Of a stretch of DNA of 34,527 bases, positions 7,276-15,446 are shown in pieces. Made by a program: the position numbers and the translations under genes. Under the pieces are notes generated by a model. It ran no database searches. It was not told the DNA's origin and saw only the letters and a program-made list of their open reading frames with translations. How positions within the stretch are numbered: the first letter of the stretch is position 1; every line of letters begins with the position of its first letter. The stretch comes from Bacillota bacterium (GTDB lineage: Bacteria; Bacillota; Clostridia; Lachnospirales; Lachnospiraceae): NCBI GenBank assembly GCA_023436225.1, contig JAEZKA010000073.1, forward strand, positions 1 to 34,527, read 5' to 3'.

Positions 7276-9030
7276 TTATGCTAATGTTACAAATTGATCA
7301 ATCAAAGCTTCGATTGTCTTTAAGCTGGTTCTCCAGAACCCAGGATCCTCAAGATTAATCTCAGCCTGCTTTGCAGCATCCTCGACACTCATTACCGTTG
7401 TCGCGTTCAGCAATGCACGGTATTTCGGTAGAAAGGCTTCGCCCTCTGTCTTATATTTCTCATATAGACCTCTGGCAAATAAGCCGCCGAAGGCATAGGG
7501 GAAGTTATAGAAGCTTAAATTTTCGGAGTAATAATGACCCTTCAATACCCACATATAGGGATGGAGATAATCATGATCCAGTCCGTCACCATAAGCTGTC
7601 TTCTGCGCCTCAAGCATAATCTCCTTCAATTCATCCGCGAATAAAAAGCCTATCTTACAACGATCGAAAACCGCTGTCTCAAATAAATATCTGGAATAGA
7701 TATCACAAATTATTTGAGTTACATCCTGAAGCTGACTCTCGATTAAGGCTATCTTCTCTCTTCCTTCTGACTCACGAATGGCTGCCTCCATAATAATCGC
7801 TTCATTAAATGTGGAGGCTGTCTCTGCTACGGGCATGCTGTAATCAACATTGAGAGGAAGATGCTCCTGAATATTTAAGCCATGGTAAGCATGGCCAAGC
7901 TCATGGGCCAGCGTCACCACATCACTTAAGGAGCCGGTAAAATTGGTAAGAATACGGCTCTGCTTTACGAAGGGTATATTCTCACAGAATGCTCCCCCAA
8001 CCTTTCCCTTACGGGGGAAGAAATCAATCCATTCCTCATCATAAGCTTCCTCTACCATATCAGCCAGATCCTTCGAGAAGCTTCTAAAATGCTTTAAAAG
8101 GTATTCCTTTGATTCTTCTATGGTAAATTTCGTTGTAGTCTCTCCGATTGGAGCAAATAGGTCATACCAGGGAAGTCCCTTCTCGTGACCCATGATTTTT
8201 GCCTTATGCTTTAAGTATTTATGGAAGGAGGGTAAGGCTTCACGAATTGCCTCAAGCATCGCCTCAAGGGTCTCTCTCTTCATTTTAGCCTGTGCTAAGG
8301 TCATGTCCAGTGGTGATTCATAGCCTCTGAGTTCACAGATGGTATTCACCTGGGTCTTGATATTGTTCAAGGAGAAGCTTACTGCATCCTTAATCTTCTC
8401 CAATGCTTTCAGCTCAGCCGCAAACGCATCCCTGCGAACCTCCACGTCCTCACTATGAGCTTTGTTTCGAACCTCCGGGAAGGTAATAATATTATCCCGA
8501 TATTCTACCTCCAGTGTTGAGGTTAAGAAGCTCTGCATACTGCCCCACGCGGAGCCTGCACTGATGTTAAGCTTTGCAATTACATCCTCTACATCATCGC
8601 TTAATAGATGCTTTGCTTCCTTTTTCATCTCAGACAATAAGTAATTATATTCCTTCAGCTTAGGATATTGATTGATATAGCCATCCAAATTCTCAATTCC
8701 GGCTATAAATTTATTAATAACAGCCATTGGCTTTGAGGATAAGCTTAATTGTTTTTCGATGGCGTTCATTTCATTCACGGTCTCGCTGTCAGAGGTGTTT
8801 ACCGACTGTCTTAGTGCAACATAATAGCTCAGCTTTGATCTAAGCAACTGAAATTGCTCCAGGTAATCAATCGCTTTTAGTAAAGCTGCCTCTTCGTCAG
8901 TTACCTGCTTCAATCCTTCACTAAAATCAATGAGCTCCTTAGTCAATGCCTGTAAGGCTGCCTTATCCTCTTTGTATTTCTCATCATGAAAGCCCTTATA
9001 TAATACATCTAGTGACCATTCCTTGTTCAT
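7276..9030 (-). CDS. pepF: Oligoendopeptidase F-type M3 metallopeptidase
   Basis: A 584-aa cytoplasmic zinc peptidase of family M3B that degrades oligopeptides. The zinc site is HELGH at residues 376-380 (H376, E377 catalytic, H380) and the third ligand is E403 in VAETASTFNE, about 26 residues later as usual for M3. The N-terminal ~200 residues are the helical oligoendopeptidase F lobe, and the C-terminal region carries the conserved YSRYLFETAVF and HPYMWVLKGHYYS..FYNFPYAFG stretches. Length is normal for PepF. GAAAGGAAG precedes the ATG. It follows the alkyltransferase gene by 78 bases; a TATAAT at 9079-9084 (minus) may give it its own promoter, but the -35 is poor. Confidence 0.93.
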   Translation of the reverse strand: MNKEWSLDVLYKGFHDEKYKEDKAALQALTKELIDFSEGLKQVTDEEAALLKAIDYLEQFQLLRSKLSYYVALRQSVNTSDSETVNEMNAIEKQLSLSSKPMAVINKFIAGIENLDGYINQYPKLKEYNYLLSEMKKEAKHLLSDDVEDVIAKLNISAGSAWGSMQSFLTSTLEVEYRDNIITFPEVRNKAHSEDVEVRRDAFAAELKALEKIKDAVSFSLNNIKTQVNTICELRGYESPLDMTLAQAKMKRETLEAMLEAIREALPSFHKYLKHKAKIMGHEKGLPWYDLFAPIGETTTKFTIEESKEYLLKHFRSFSKDLADMVEEAYDEEWIDFFPRKGKVGGAFCENIPFVKQSRILTNFTGSLSDVVTLAHELGHAYHGLNIQEHLPLNVDYSMPVAETASTFNEAIIMEAAIRESEGREKIALIESQLQDVTQIICDIYSRYLFETAVFDRCKIGFLFADELKEIMLEAQKTAYGDGLDHDYLHPYMWVLKGHYYSENLSFYNFPYAFGGLFARGLYEKYKTEGEAFLPKYRALLNATTVMSVEDAAKQAEINLEDPGFWRTSLKTIEALIDQFVTLA

Positions 9031-9108
9031 TCTGATACTTCCTTTCTACGTTTCTTTGATGATATATTATCTTATTGTATTATAGTTTTAAACTTAATAT
9101 ACTGCTTG

Positions 9109-9615
9109 TCAAATCGACTTGTATTTTTGTTCCAGTGAAAGCAGTGTTGCTTTTATATCCAAACCACCTGCATATCCTACCAGAGATCCATTCGCTCCTA
9201 TTACACGGTGACAGGGGATGATACACATAATCGGATTATTATGATTTGCCATTCCAACCGCCCGACTGGCATTCTTATTCCCTACGGCTTGAGCAATCTG
9301 CTGATAGCTTCTGGTCTCACCGTAAGGGATTGCACGTAAAGCATCCCATACTTTCTTCTGAAAGTTTGTTCCTTTCGGATTTAGACTTATATTAAATTCC
9401 TTACGTCTCCCGTCAAAGTATTCCATAAGCTCCCTAATTGCTTGTCTGATCAATGGTGTTTCCTCTATCTCACAGCTTAGAAGCTCCTTTCTACCTGGTG
9501 TATTCTCTACATCCGGTGACATCATATTCTTTACAATAGACACCTCGGCTATCCCCTCTCCATCCTCTGCGATGAACAATCTTCCCAGCTTTGTCTCATA
9601 ATAAAAGCCCTTCAT
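9109..9615 (-). CDS. ogt: Methylated-DNA--protein-cysteine methyltransferase
   Basis: About 168 aa; a suicide repair protein that transfers alkyl groups from O6-alkylguanine to its own cysteine. The active site is IPCHRVIG with C135; NASRAVG (R118) is the helix-turn-helix arginine-finger region, and the N-terminal ribonuclease-like domain occupies about residues 1-80. The Ada N-terminal domain is absent, so this is the stand-alone Ogt/MGMT form. A GTG at 9627 opens the frame earlier but lies inside the ribosome-binding site; ATG 9615 follows GGAGG by 5 bases. Its start is 21 bases from the preceding hydrolase gene, so co-transcription is likely. Confidence 0.93.
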   Translation of the reverse strand: MKGFYYETKLGRLFIAEDGEGIAEVSIVKNMMSPDVENTPGRKELLSCEIEETPLIRQAIRELMEYFDGRRKEFNISLNPKGTNFQKKVWDALRAIPYGETRSYQQIAQAVGNKNASRAVGMANHNNPIMCIIPCHRVIGANGSLVGYAGGLDIKATLLSLEQKYKSI

Positions 9616-9636
9616 AAGCACCTCCACCCTTTGAAG

Positions 9637-10248
9637 CTATGCATGTAAAACTCTTTGTACCACCTTACGAAAATGATAAACGGTATCATAGGCAATACCG
9701 ATTGCCCTGCGTCTGCGAAAGAATTCATCATCGTCGATCTGCTCCTGCTGCCAATCAGCCGTATCGCGGAGGCTTCCAGTATAGACCACACGCTCCGCCA
9801 GTCTACGCTCGAGCTCTCGGATTGCATTCATTCTCGGATATCGAAGGAGATGCGTCGCAAATTCCAGGCAGGTATACATATCCTTGGCATCTAAACGCCT
9901 GCCTAATAAGGATAACAATGCATTTATTGTATTATAGATCATCACTTCTCTATTTTGCTGAAAATATTCTATCTCCTGGCGAATGCGTTCATATTCCTTC
10001 TCTTCTACCGGTACCTCACATATTTTCACCAGAACATCCTGGTCTCCATGAAGATAGCGTCCCGGTCGTTCCACTACGAACCCCCCGTAGATTGGTGAGT
10101 TAATATGGTATCTGGCAAAGGAATACATGGATCGCAGGTCCCGATCAAAGGCAATTGTGACATGACTATATTTATTTCTGGTAATTAGGCGAATCCCCTT
10201 ACCCATTATTGTATTGGTTGAAACGAATACAACGTAAAGATAATTCAT
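9637..10248 (-). CDS. YiiX-like permuted papain-fold (NlpC/P60 superfamily) protein
   Basis: About 203 aa, no signal peptide. The order of the putative catalytic residues is His first, in NKYSHVTIAF (H29), and Cys later, in MYTCLEFATHLL (C127). This His-before-Cys order is typical of circularly permuted NlpC/P60 proteins (YiiX/YebB-like, LRAT group), which act as thiol hydrolases or acyltransferases on amide or lipid substrates. The C-terminal ~60 residues are highly charged, and a basic tail ends the protein. I prefer ATG 10248 (after AGAGGAAAATAAG); an ATG 27 bases further upstream (ending 10278) is an alternative. It lies between a CPBP protease and ogt on the same strand. The substrate is unknown and the assignment rests on two short motifs. 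Confidence 0.7.
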   Translation of the reverse strand: MNYLYVVFVSTNTIMGKGIRLITRNKYSHVTIAFDRDLRSMYSFARYHINSPIYGGFVVERPGRYLHGDQDVLVKICEVPVEEKEYERIRQEIEYFQQNREVMIYNTINALLSLLGRRLDAKDMYTCLEFATHLLRYPRMNAIRELERRLAERVVYTGSLRDTADWQQEQIDDDEFFRRRRAIGIAYDTVYHFRKVVQRVLHA

Positions 10249-10379
10249 CTTATTTTCCTCTGATAACTCTGATAACATGACAACCACCCTCTTCTTACTA
10301 GATTATTATGCCTACACTCAAAATCAGTTTATGCTTTTCTATATAGTAAGAACGTTTGTAACGCCCTTTTATCTTCATT

Positions 10380-11057
10380 CTAGAGAATTCCGAACAGTAT
10401 AAATCCAATGGTATTAATTGCGAAATTGGCACACATATGGACCAGCCAGGAAGGGTATATATTTCTACTCTTCTCATTAAGCCAGTCAAATAGTAATCCC
10501 GCGACAAACAGGCTGAACAGCAATAATAGGAACAGATAGATACTGAACCAGCTGGACATAATCGCCACGTGATACAAGGAGAAGGCCGCCGCGCTGAAGA
10601 CATAGGAAACGCGTCTTGTGGTGAAGCGGCTTAATAACAAAAAGCCTATACCCCGAAAGAAGAATTCCTCCAGGATCGAATTGACGAAGGAAATGTAGAG
10701 TGCCACCCAGACAAACTCCTCTTTACCAACGCCACTGGATCCGGTGATAGCATCTGCCACCCGGGTAAAGTCAAATAATCCCCCAATGGTATAATAGGCT
10801 GCTATAATAAATACATATACCCCAATACCGAGTAAGATAGGAAATAATAGCTTCTTACCCTTTAATTTTAATATATCAATTAATGCTACATTCATCTGTC
10901 TGCTAAGGACGATCAAGGGTACAATCAAGAACAGTACAAGCTTAATCACTGACTTTATAGCATAGCCCGGAGCCAAGACCGCTTCCACAAAAGCCATTAT
11001 ACCACAAGCCACTATAATAAGTAAAACGACTATCCTGCAATTACGTTTTTGAGTCAT
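10380..11057 (-). CDS. CPBP-family intramembrane metalloprotease (CAAX protease-like)
   Basis: About 225 aa with 6-8 membrane segments. The three family motifs are present: EEFFFRG (E130, E131, R135), FSLYHVA (H163) and the later VHMCAN (H207, N211), which form the metal site in CPBP/Rce1-like proteases. In bacteria such proteins process or protect against peptides such as bacteriocins, or have unknown roles. The frame stays open to a TTG at 11102; ATG 11057 with GGGGTGG at 5 bases is my choice, but GTG codons just upstream, spaced well from AAGGGGAGG, are also possible. A promoter lies at 11119-11147. Confidence 0.82.
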   Translation of the reverse strand: MTQKRNCRIVVLLIIVACGIMAFVEAVLAPGYAIKSVIKLVLFLIVPLIVLSRQMNVALIDILKLKGKKLLFPILLGIGVYVFIIAAYYTIGGLFDFTRVADAITGSSGVGKEEFVWVALYISFVNSILEEFFFRGIGFLLLSRFTTRRVSYVFSAAAFSLYHVAIMSSWFSIYLFLLLLFSLFVAGLLFDWLNEKSRNIYPSWLVHMCANFAINTIGFILFGIL

Positions 11058-11118
11058 CACTTCCACCCCTGATAACCTCCCCTTGGTGAATGTTCGTTTC
11101 AATACTTCATACTTTTTA

Positions 11119-11147
11119 ATTATACCTTGCTTTCTCTATAACATCAA
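11119..11147 (-). promoter_or_regulatory. Promoter for the CPBP protease gene
   Basis: On the minus strand TTGATG (11142-11147), a 17-base spacer and TATAAT (11119-11124). Both boxes and spacing are close to the sigma-A consensus. The predicted start near 11112 leaves room for the GTG or ATG starts of the CPBP gene. Confidence 0.6.
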
Positions 11148-11240
11148 GTCTAACAAACTCTGAATCTCAATCGTATCTCATTCTGAAGTGTCCCAACCTG
11201 CTTTAATGTCGTGGCTTCTCCCCTCACTACTAGCAGAAAC

Positions 11241-11335
11241 GTGCGCCCGCCGACTGGCGCGGTCCAGCTTCGCTGGACACACTGCACTACAAAGGAGCTG
11301 CTACAAAACTTATTCGTTCTGCAGCAGCTCCTTTG
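11241..11335. repeat. Intergenic hairpin module, copy 1
   Basis: A three-hairpin run at the 3' end of the nitroreductase gene: GCGCC/GGCGC, then GTCCAGC-TTC-GCTGGAC (11262-11278), then a perfect 13-bp stem (11290-11302 with 11323-11335, 20-base loop). The middle part, GGTCCAGCTTCGCTGGAC followed by ACAC, one variable base and GCACTA, recurs at 19435-19463 with one mismatch, also next to a long stem. The long stem may stop transcription of the nitroreductase gene, though its T run is weak. The remaining 11058-11240 stretch holds only the CPBP promoter. Confidence 0.65.
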
Positions 11336-11395
11336 ATTTATATCAATCACCAATAGTATATATTCACTACATCTTCTAAAAATTATGATTACAGC

Positions 11396-11995
11396 TTATG
11401 CAAACACCTTAACTCTATTGTCAAGAGGGGAGAACTCTTTCTCACCAGGCTCAGCTAAACGGTTACCGAAAGGCATCTGCGACATCAGCTTCCAGCTCTC
11501 GGGAAGGCCCCATGTGCTTCGAACCTCATCATCAATCAGAGGGTTATAATGTTGTAGGGAAGCTCCTAGACCAAGCTCCTCCAGTGCGGTCCATACTGTA
11601 AATTGCAGCATACCACTGGACTGTGTAGACCAAAGAGGGAAATTATCCTGATACAGCGGGAATGCTTCCTGAAGGCCTTGCACTACAGCCTGATCTTCAA
11701 AGAACAGGACAGTTCCAAAGCCGTTCTTGAAGGAGTTGATCTTCTCATCAGTGGAAGCAAAGGCTTCAGCAGGGACAATTTTTCGAAGCGTCTCACGAAC
11801 AATCTCCCATAGCTTATCATGATGTTCTCCAGCTAAAACGACTGCCCTCCCGCTCTGGGAATTGAAGGAGGATGGAACATACTTCACCGAATGCTCCACT
11901 ACGTTCTTTATATCATCAAAAGATACCTCAATATCTTTTCCGATAGCATAATATGTTCTGCGACTCTCTACTGCCTGTTTAAATGATTTACTCAT
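11396..11995 (-). CDS. Nitroreductase-family FMN oxidoreductase, Frm2/YodC-like
   Basis: A 199-aa NAD(P)H-dependent flavoprotein of the nitroreductase fold. The SRRTYYAIGKDI start, the VPSSFNSQSGRAVVL FMN-binding stretch (about residues 40-54), the central QSSGMLQFTVWTALEELGLGASLQHYNP and the C-terminal MPFGNRLAEPGEKE match the short nitroreductases related to yeast Frm2/Hbn1 and similar bacterial enzymes. AAGGAAGG lies 8 bases before the ATG. It is divergent from the OhrR-like regulator at 12359, with a shared control region holding OhrR-like sites over its -10. This suggests induction by organic peroxide or electrophile stress; the substrate is not known. Confidence 0.88.
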   Translation of the reverse strand: MSKSFKQAVESRRTYYAIGKDIEVSFDDIKNVVEHSVKYVPSSFNSQSGRAVVLAGEHHDKLWEIVRETLRKIVPAEAFASTDEKINSFKNGFGTVLFFEDQAVVQGLQEAFPLYQDNFPLWSTQSSGMLQFTVWTALEELGLGASLQHYNPLIDDEVRSTWGLPESWKLMSQMPFGNRLAEPGEKEFSPLDNRVKVFA

Positions 11996-12080
11996 AACAA
12001 ATACCTTCCTTTCATAATCGACTATTCACAAAGAGTAAGTCTATCAAATATTTAAATTAGATGTGCCTTACAGCATCTAT

Positions 12081-12170
12081 ATTGTTTACAATTTAATTTA
12101 ACACTATTATTTTGTATTTGTCAATAGTTTTATTGACATTTTATTAAAAATTGTATAAAATCTAATTGTA
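12081..12170. promoter_or_regulatory. Symmetric divergent promoters with two OhrR-like operators
   Basis: Two TTGACA boxes face away from each other within a perfect dyad, TGTCAATA-GTTT-TATTGACA (12119-12138). The minus promoter is TTGACA (12119-12124), 17 bases, TTAAAT (12096-12101). The plus promoter is TTGACA (12133-12138), 17 bases, TAAAAT (12156-12161). Each -10 is overlapped by an AT-rich dyad: ATTGTTTACAATTTAATTTA (12081-12100), and on the minus strand TACAATTAGATTTTATACAATT (12149-12170). Both resemble the known Bacillus OhrR operator built from TACAATTTAATTG repeats. I infer that the regulator at 12359 represses both genes. Confidence 0.65.
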
Positions 12171-12196
12171 AGCATCAATCATTATTTTCATTAGAA

Positions 12197-12311
12197 GCAG
12201 ATTAGTCCATGGAAATCAGAATAATTATTACGCTTGCTTAAATAAATGTTCTGAATTCTATGGATAAGTGCAACATGAACGAAAGTCGTAATCCTTGAGT
12301 TTCTAATCTGC
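12197..12311 (+). other. Strongly structured 5' leader of the OhrR-like gene
   Basis: Inside the leader, GCAGATTAG (12197-12205) pairs perfectly with CTAATCTGC (12303-12311). Directly inside it, 12206-12221 pairs with 12249-12264 over 16 positions (14 Watson-Crick, one G-U, one A-A mismatch). A further 38 bases (12265-12302) on the 3' side can hold a small ACG/CGT hairpin, giving a three-way-junction shape. It ends 47 bases before the start codon and has no T tract. I match it to no riboswitch family I know. Confidence 0.55.
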
Positions 12312-12358
12312 GGAAACAATATATGATGTATTTTATAAATAGAAAGAGAGGCCATCTT

Positions 12359-12859
12359 ATGGATACTTCAATAAATAGTAATCCCTCGAACGATGAATCG
12401 GATAAATCGAATTACGAATTGCTTATGCTCGATAATCAGCTTTGCTTTTCATTATATGTATGCTCTAAGGAAATTATCAAAAAATATAAAAATCTTCTGG
12501 AGCCTTATGGTCTAACCTATACCGGATATATCATTATGATGGCTCTCTGGGAGAAGGATGATATCACTGTTAAGGAGCTTGGCAAACGCCTATATCTAGA
12601 TTCAGGGACCCTTACACCGATGCTAAAAAAGCTGGAGTCCTTGGAATACATTAAACGTATCCGCAGCTCCAGCGATGAAAGAAATGTATATATTCAATTA
12701 GCACCAAAGGGGCATGCGTTAAAGCAGGAAGCCATCGGCATTCCGAAGAGTATGATCTGCAATCTTGATCTTGATCAGAAATACGCAGGTAATCTGTTAG
12801 ATGCCCTTCATAAAATGATGCAGCGACTTGAGGAAACAGCCGATCCGACTGCAGAATAA
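12359..12859 (+). CDS. MarR-family regulator, OhrR-like
   Basis: About 166 aa. A winged helix-turn-helix regulator: the LLMLDNQLCFSLYVCSKEI segment matches the start of OhrR proteins, and C29 in NQLCF aligns with the peroxide-sensing cysteine of one-Cys OhrR. The recognition region is DITVKELGKRLYLDSGTLTPMLKKLE (about residues 66-91), followed by the wing RSSSDERNVYIQL. The longest frame begins at 12323; ATG 12359 has GAGAGG at 7 bases and is preferred. It probably represses itself and the divergent nitroreductase gene, releasing DNA after oxidation by organic hydroperoxide. No ohrA peroxidase gene lies in the window. The stop codon is only two bases from the stop of the convergent GH3 gene. 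Confidence 0.88.
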   Translation: MDTSINSNPSNDESDKSNYELLMLDNQLCFSLYVCSKEIIKKYKNLLEPYGLTYTGYIIMMALWEKDDITVKELGKRLYLDSGTLTPMLKKLESLEYIKRIRSSSDERNVYIQLAPKGHALKQEAIGIPKSMICNLDLDQKYAGNLLDALHKMMQRLEETADPTAE

Positions 12860-12861
12860 TA

Positions 12862-15351
12862 CTAGCCTTTTAACAGCGCTCTGATACCCTTTATTATGTT
12901 TCCGTTTACAATATGAAGGATACCTTCCATCATAGCTTCGGATATGGTACCTTCTCCTGTTGTAACTAAGGAGTGGAACGGCATCTCCTTGATCATGCTG
13001 GACATCATTGCTTCCTCTTCCTCGGAGGACTTGGTTACCTTCTTGCTCATACGATCCGCAACCCATAATAACAGCTTACCGGTCAGAGTATGTTCAATAT
13101 CCTCCAGTGTGTTGTTATGATCGTAGGGTCTACTAGGGATACTATTATGTATCGGCAACGGCTTGCCATACAGTGCGGCAAATTCATGATCCTCTACACG
13201 AAATTCTCCCTGCACAAGTTGATAATAGGCAGGTGCAATCTTTCTCAAATCAGGTTGGGGCCTCTCGGGGCTAATAAGAGTGACTGTTTGCTGTAATCGA
13301 ATATCTGCTCCTGAGGCTCCCACACTGATTTCATAGGAACCGTTCTGGGCATACCAATCCATGATCAGAGTATTATAATAACCGAATTCCGTAGTATCAA
13401 GCGAGACCGTTATTCTTTTACTCTCATGAGCAGCGAGTTCAACCTTCTGAAAAGCTTTTAACTCCTTCTTCGGCAAAAACACCTTATCATTATTATGACC
13501 AACAAATAGAAAAACCGTCTCTTTGGCTTTGACATTACCTTCATTCGTAACGTTGAAGGTGATGTCAAGTATCTCACCGAATTCACAGCTGCCTTTGCTC
13601 ACTTCCAAATCGGTATAGGTAAAGCTCGTATAGGATAAGCCATGCCCAAAGGGAAAGCGAACCGGTTTCCCTGCCTTCTCATAATATCGATAACCAACAT
13701 AAATGCTTTCCCGATATTCCACTGTATTTCTTCCTCCTGGGAAGTAGTGATAGGAGGGATTGTCTGAGAGCTTCAAGGGCCAGGTCTCCGCTAACTTGCC
13801 ACATGGAACTGCTTTCCCTAATAATAGATTTACTACAGCTCTCCCGCAGCCCTCCCCGCCCAGATAGGCTAACAGAATTCCCTTCACTTGATCATACCAG
13901 GGAAGCTCCACCGCTGCTCCTCCGTGCAGAATTACTACTACATTGGGATTACATTCTGAAACGGCACAAATCAGACGATTATGAAGCTCCGGCATAGCCA
14001 TGGATGTCCGATCGTAACCCTCTGATTCATATCCTTCCGGAAGACCGGCAAAGAGATAGACGATATCTTTTCCCTTGACTGCCTCGCAGGCTTCTGCAAT
14101 CAGCTCCGATTCCTTAATATGATCCGTCTTACCTTCTCTGCCCAGATAATAACCTTTCGCATAGGTTATATCGAGTCCCGTCTCCTTAAAAACATCTAAG
14201 GCATTCTCTACCTTAATCGGATGCAACTTAGAACTGCCTGCCCCCTGATATCTGGGTACCTGAGCAAATGCTCCTATGACGGCTACCCTTTGATTAGTCT
14301 TACCTGGTAAGATATTATCTGTATTCTTTAGTAATACAATGGACTGTTCTGCTGCCTTTACTGCCAGGTTATGATGCTTTAGGGCATCATATCGATAATT
14401 CTTCCTCTTTACTTCCATCTGGTTCAGTATTAATTCAGTGATTCTACAGACTGATTGGTTTAAAACCTCTTCACTAAGTTCCCCATTCCTCACTGCTTCT
14501 ACCAACTTAGCATCATTGATTCCCATACTCCCTGGCATTTCCAGATCCATGCCAGCCATAACACCTAGGGGGCGATTACTCACAGCACCCCAGTCTGATA
14601 CTACGAGACCATCAAACCCCCATTCCTCACGTAATATCTTCGTGAGAAGCTCATGGTTCTCACTGCAATACTCTCCATTCAGACGATTGTAGGCGCACAT
14701 GACTGTCTTTGGCTGTCCCTTCTTTACCGCAATCTCGAAGGCCTTCAGATAGGTCTCACGAAGAGCTCTTTCATCCACAACCGCATCGATTGTCATTCGT
14801 CTTCTCTCCTGATTATTTACGGCAAAATGCTTAAGAGATGTCCCAATCCCTGTACTCTGTACACCTTGTATCATTCCCGCAGCCATTTCTCCGGATACCA
14901 GAGGATCTTCACTATAATATTCAAAATTACGGCCACAGAGCGGACTTCTTTTTTGATTTACCCCGGGACCAAGAATAATACTAACCTCTTCCTGCAGGCA
15001 TTCTTCCCCGATTGCTCTACCAACCTCCTTTGCCAGCTCAACATCAAAGCTACAGGCCATGATACTGGCAGTAGGGAAGCAGACAGCCGGAAGACTGTCT
15101 CCAATACCGAGATTGTCCGTGGAGCCCACCTGCTTACGAAGACCATGAGGCCCGTCATCCACCATGATAGACTCAAGTCCTAATCGTGGAATCGCTTTCA
15201 GATTCCAACAATCCTTACCGGAACAAAGACCCGCCTTCTCCTCCAGAGTCATCTGTGCAACCAGTTCCTCAGCCCTTATTTTTATATGCTCTTTCCTTAA
15301 CTGCTCTTTACTTATATCTCCCGATAAGTCCTTATTACAACCTTCCTTCAT
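12862..15351 (-). CDS. GH3 beta-glucosidase
   Basis: About 829 aa, no signal peptide, so cytoplasmic. The N-terminal barrel (about residues 30-310) contains DDGPHGLR, the substrate-binding SLKHFAVNNQE and the catalytic nucleophile D253 in VVSDWG. The alpha/beta sandwich (about 335-560) has GGEGCG with the probable acid/base glutamate, and PFGHGLSYTSF leads into a fibronectin-III-like domain (about 590-690). The last ~70 residues form an extension (MPFHSL..., ending in GILHIVNG) beyond the usual GH3 core. The start is ATG 15351; an upstream ATG at 15363 is too close to GGGGG. It is last in an operon with a GPH symporter and a GH13 enzyme, so it splits imported beta-linked glucosides. The exact linkage is unknown. 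Confidence 0.93.
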   Translation of the reverse strand: MKEGCNKDLSGDISKEQLRKEHIKIRAEELVAQMTLEEKAGLCSGKDCWNLKAIPRLGLESIMVDDGPHGLRKQVGSTDNLGIGDSLPAVCFPTASIMACSFDVELAKEVGRAIGEECLQEEVSIILGPGVNQKRSPLCGRNFEYYSEDPLVSGEMAAGMIQGVQSTGIGTSLKHFAVNNQERRRMTIDAVVDERALRETYLKAFEIAVKKGQPKTVMCAYNRLNGEYCSENHELLTKILREEWGFDGLVVSDWGAVSNRPLGVMAGMDLEMPGSMGINDAKLVEAVRNGELSEEVLNQSVCRITELILNQMEVKRKNYRYDALKHHNLAVKAAEQSIVLLKNTDNILPGKTNQRVAVIGAFAQVPRYQGAGSSKLHPIKVENALDVFKETGLDITYAKGYYLGREGKTDHIKESELIAEACEAVKGKDIVYLFAGLPEGYESEGYDRTSMAMPELHNRLICAVSECNPNVVVILHGGAAVELPWYDQVKGILLAYLGGEGCGRAVVNLLLGKAVPCGKLAETWPLKLSDNPSYHYFPGGRNTVEYRESIYVGYRYYEKAGKPVRFPFGHGLSYTSFTYTDLEVSKGSCEFGEILDITFNVTNEGNVKAKETVFLFVGHNNDKVFLPKKELKAFQKVELAAHESKRITVSLDTTEFGYYNTLIMDWYAQNGSYEISVGASGADIRLQQTVTLISPERPQPDLRKIAPAYYQLVQGEFRVEDHEFAALYGKPLPIHNSIPSRPYDHNNTLEDIEHTLTGKLLLWVADRMSKKVTKSSEEEEAMMSSMIKEMPFHSLVTTGEGTISEAMMEGILHIVNGNIIKGIRALLKG

Positions 15352-15446
15352 GATAACCCCCATAATAAATAACCCTACGTATTACTCATACCTAACCTCT
15401 GAATTCGTTTATGCCAAGCCTGTCCAGTATATTACGTTACGGTCGA

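Noticed and set aside
9107..9112. TTGACA as the -35 box for pepF
   Set aside because: It sits at the ogt stop with 22 bases to the nearest TATAAT; the spacing is too long.
9639..10103. 154-aa plus-strand open frame
   Set aside because: Lies antisense to the YiiX-like gene, has no ribosome-binding site and has Pro/His/Arg-rich shadow composition.
10292..10352. 9-bp stem TTCTTACTA/TAGTAAGAA upstream of the YiiX-like gene
   Set aside because: AT-rich with a 43-base loop; may occur by chance and has no clear role.
12171..12358. T-box or known riboswitch in the OhrR-like leader
   Set aside because: No T-box sequence, no terminator, and no match to purine, SAM, c-di-GMP, fluoride, THF or ZTP motifs that I know.
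14653..15183. 176-aa plus-strand open frame
   Set aside because: Antisense to the GH3 gene, which has full catalytic motifs; no ribosome-binding site or domain.
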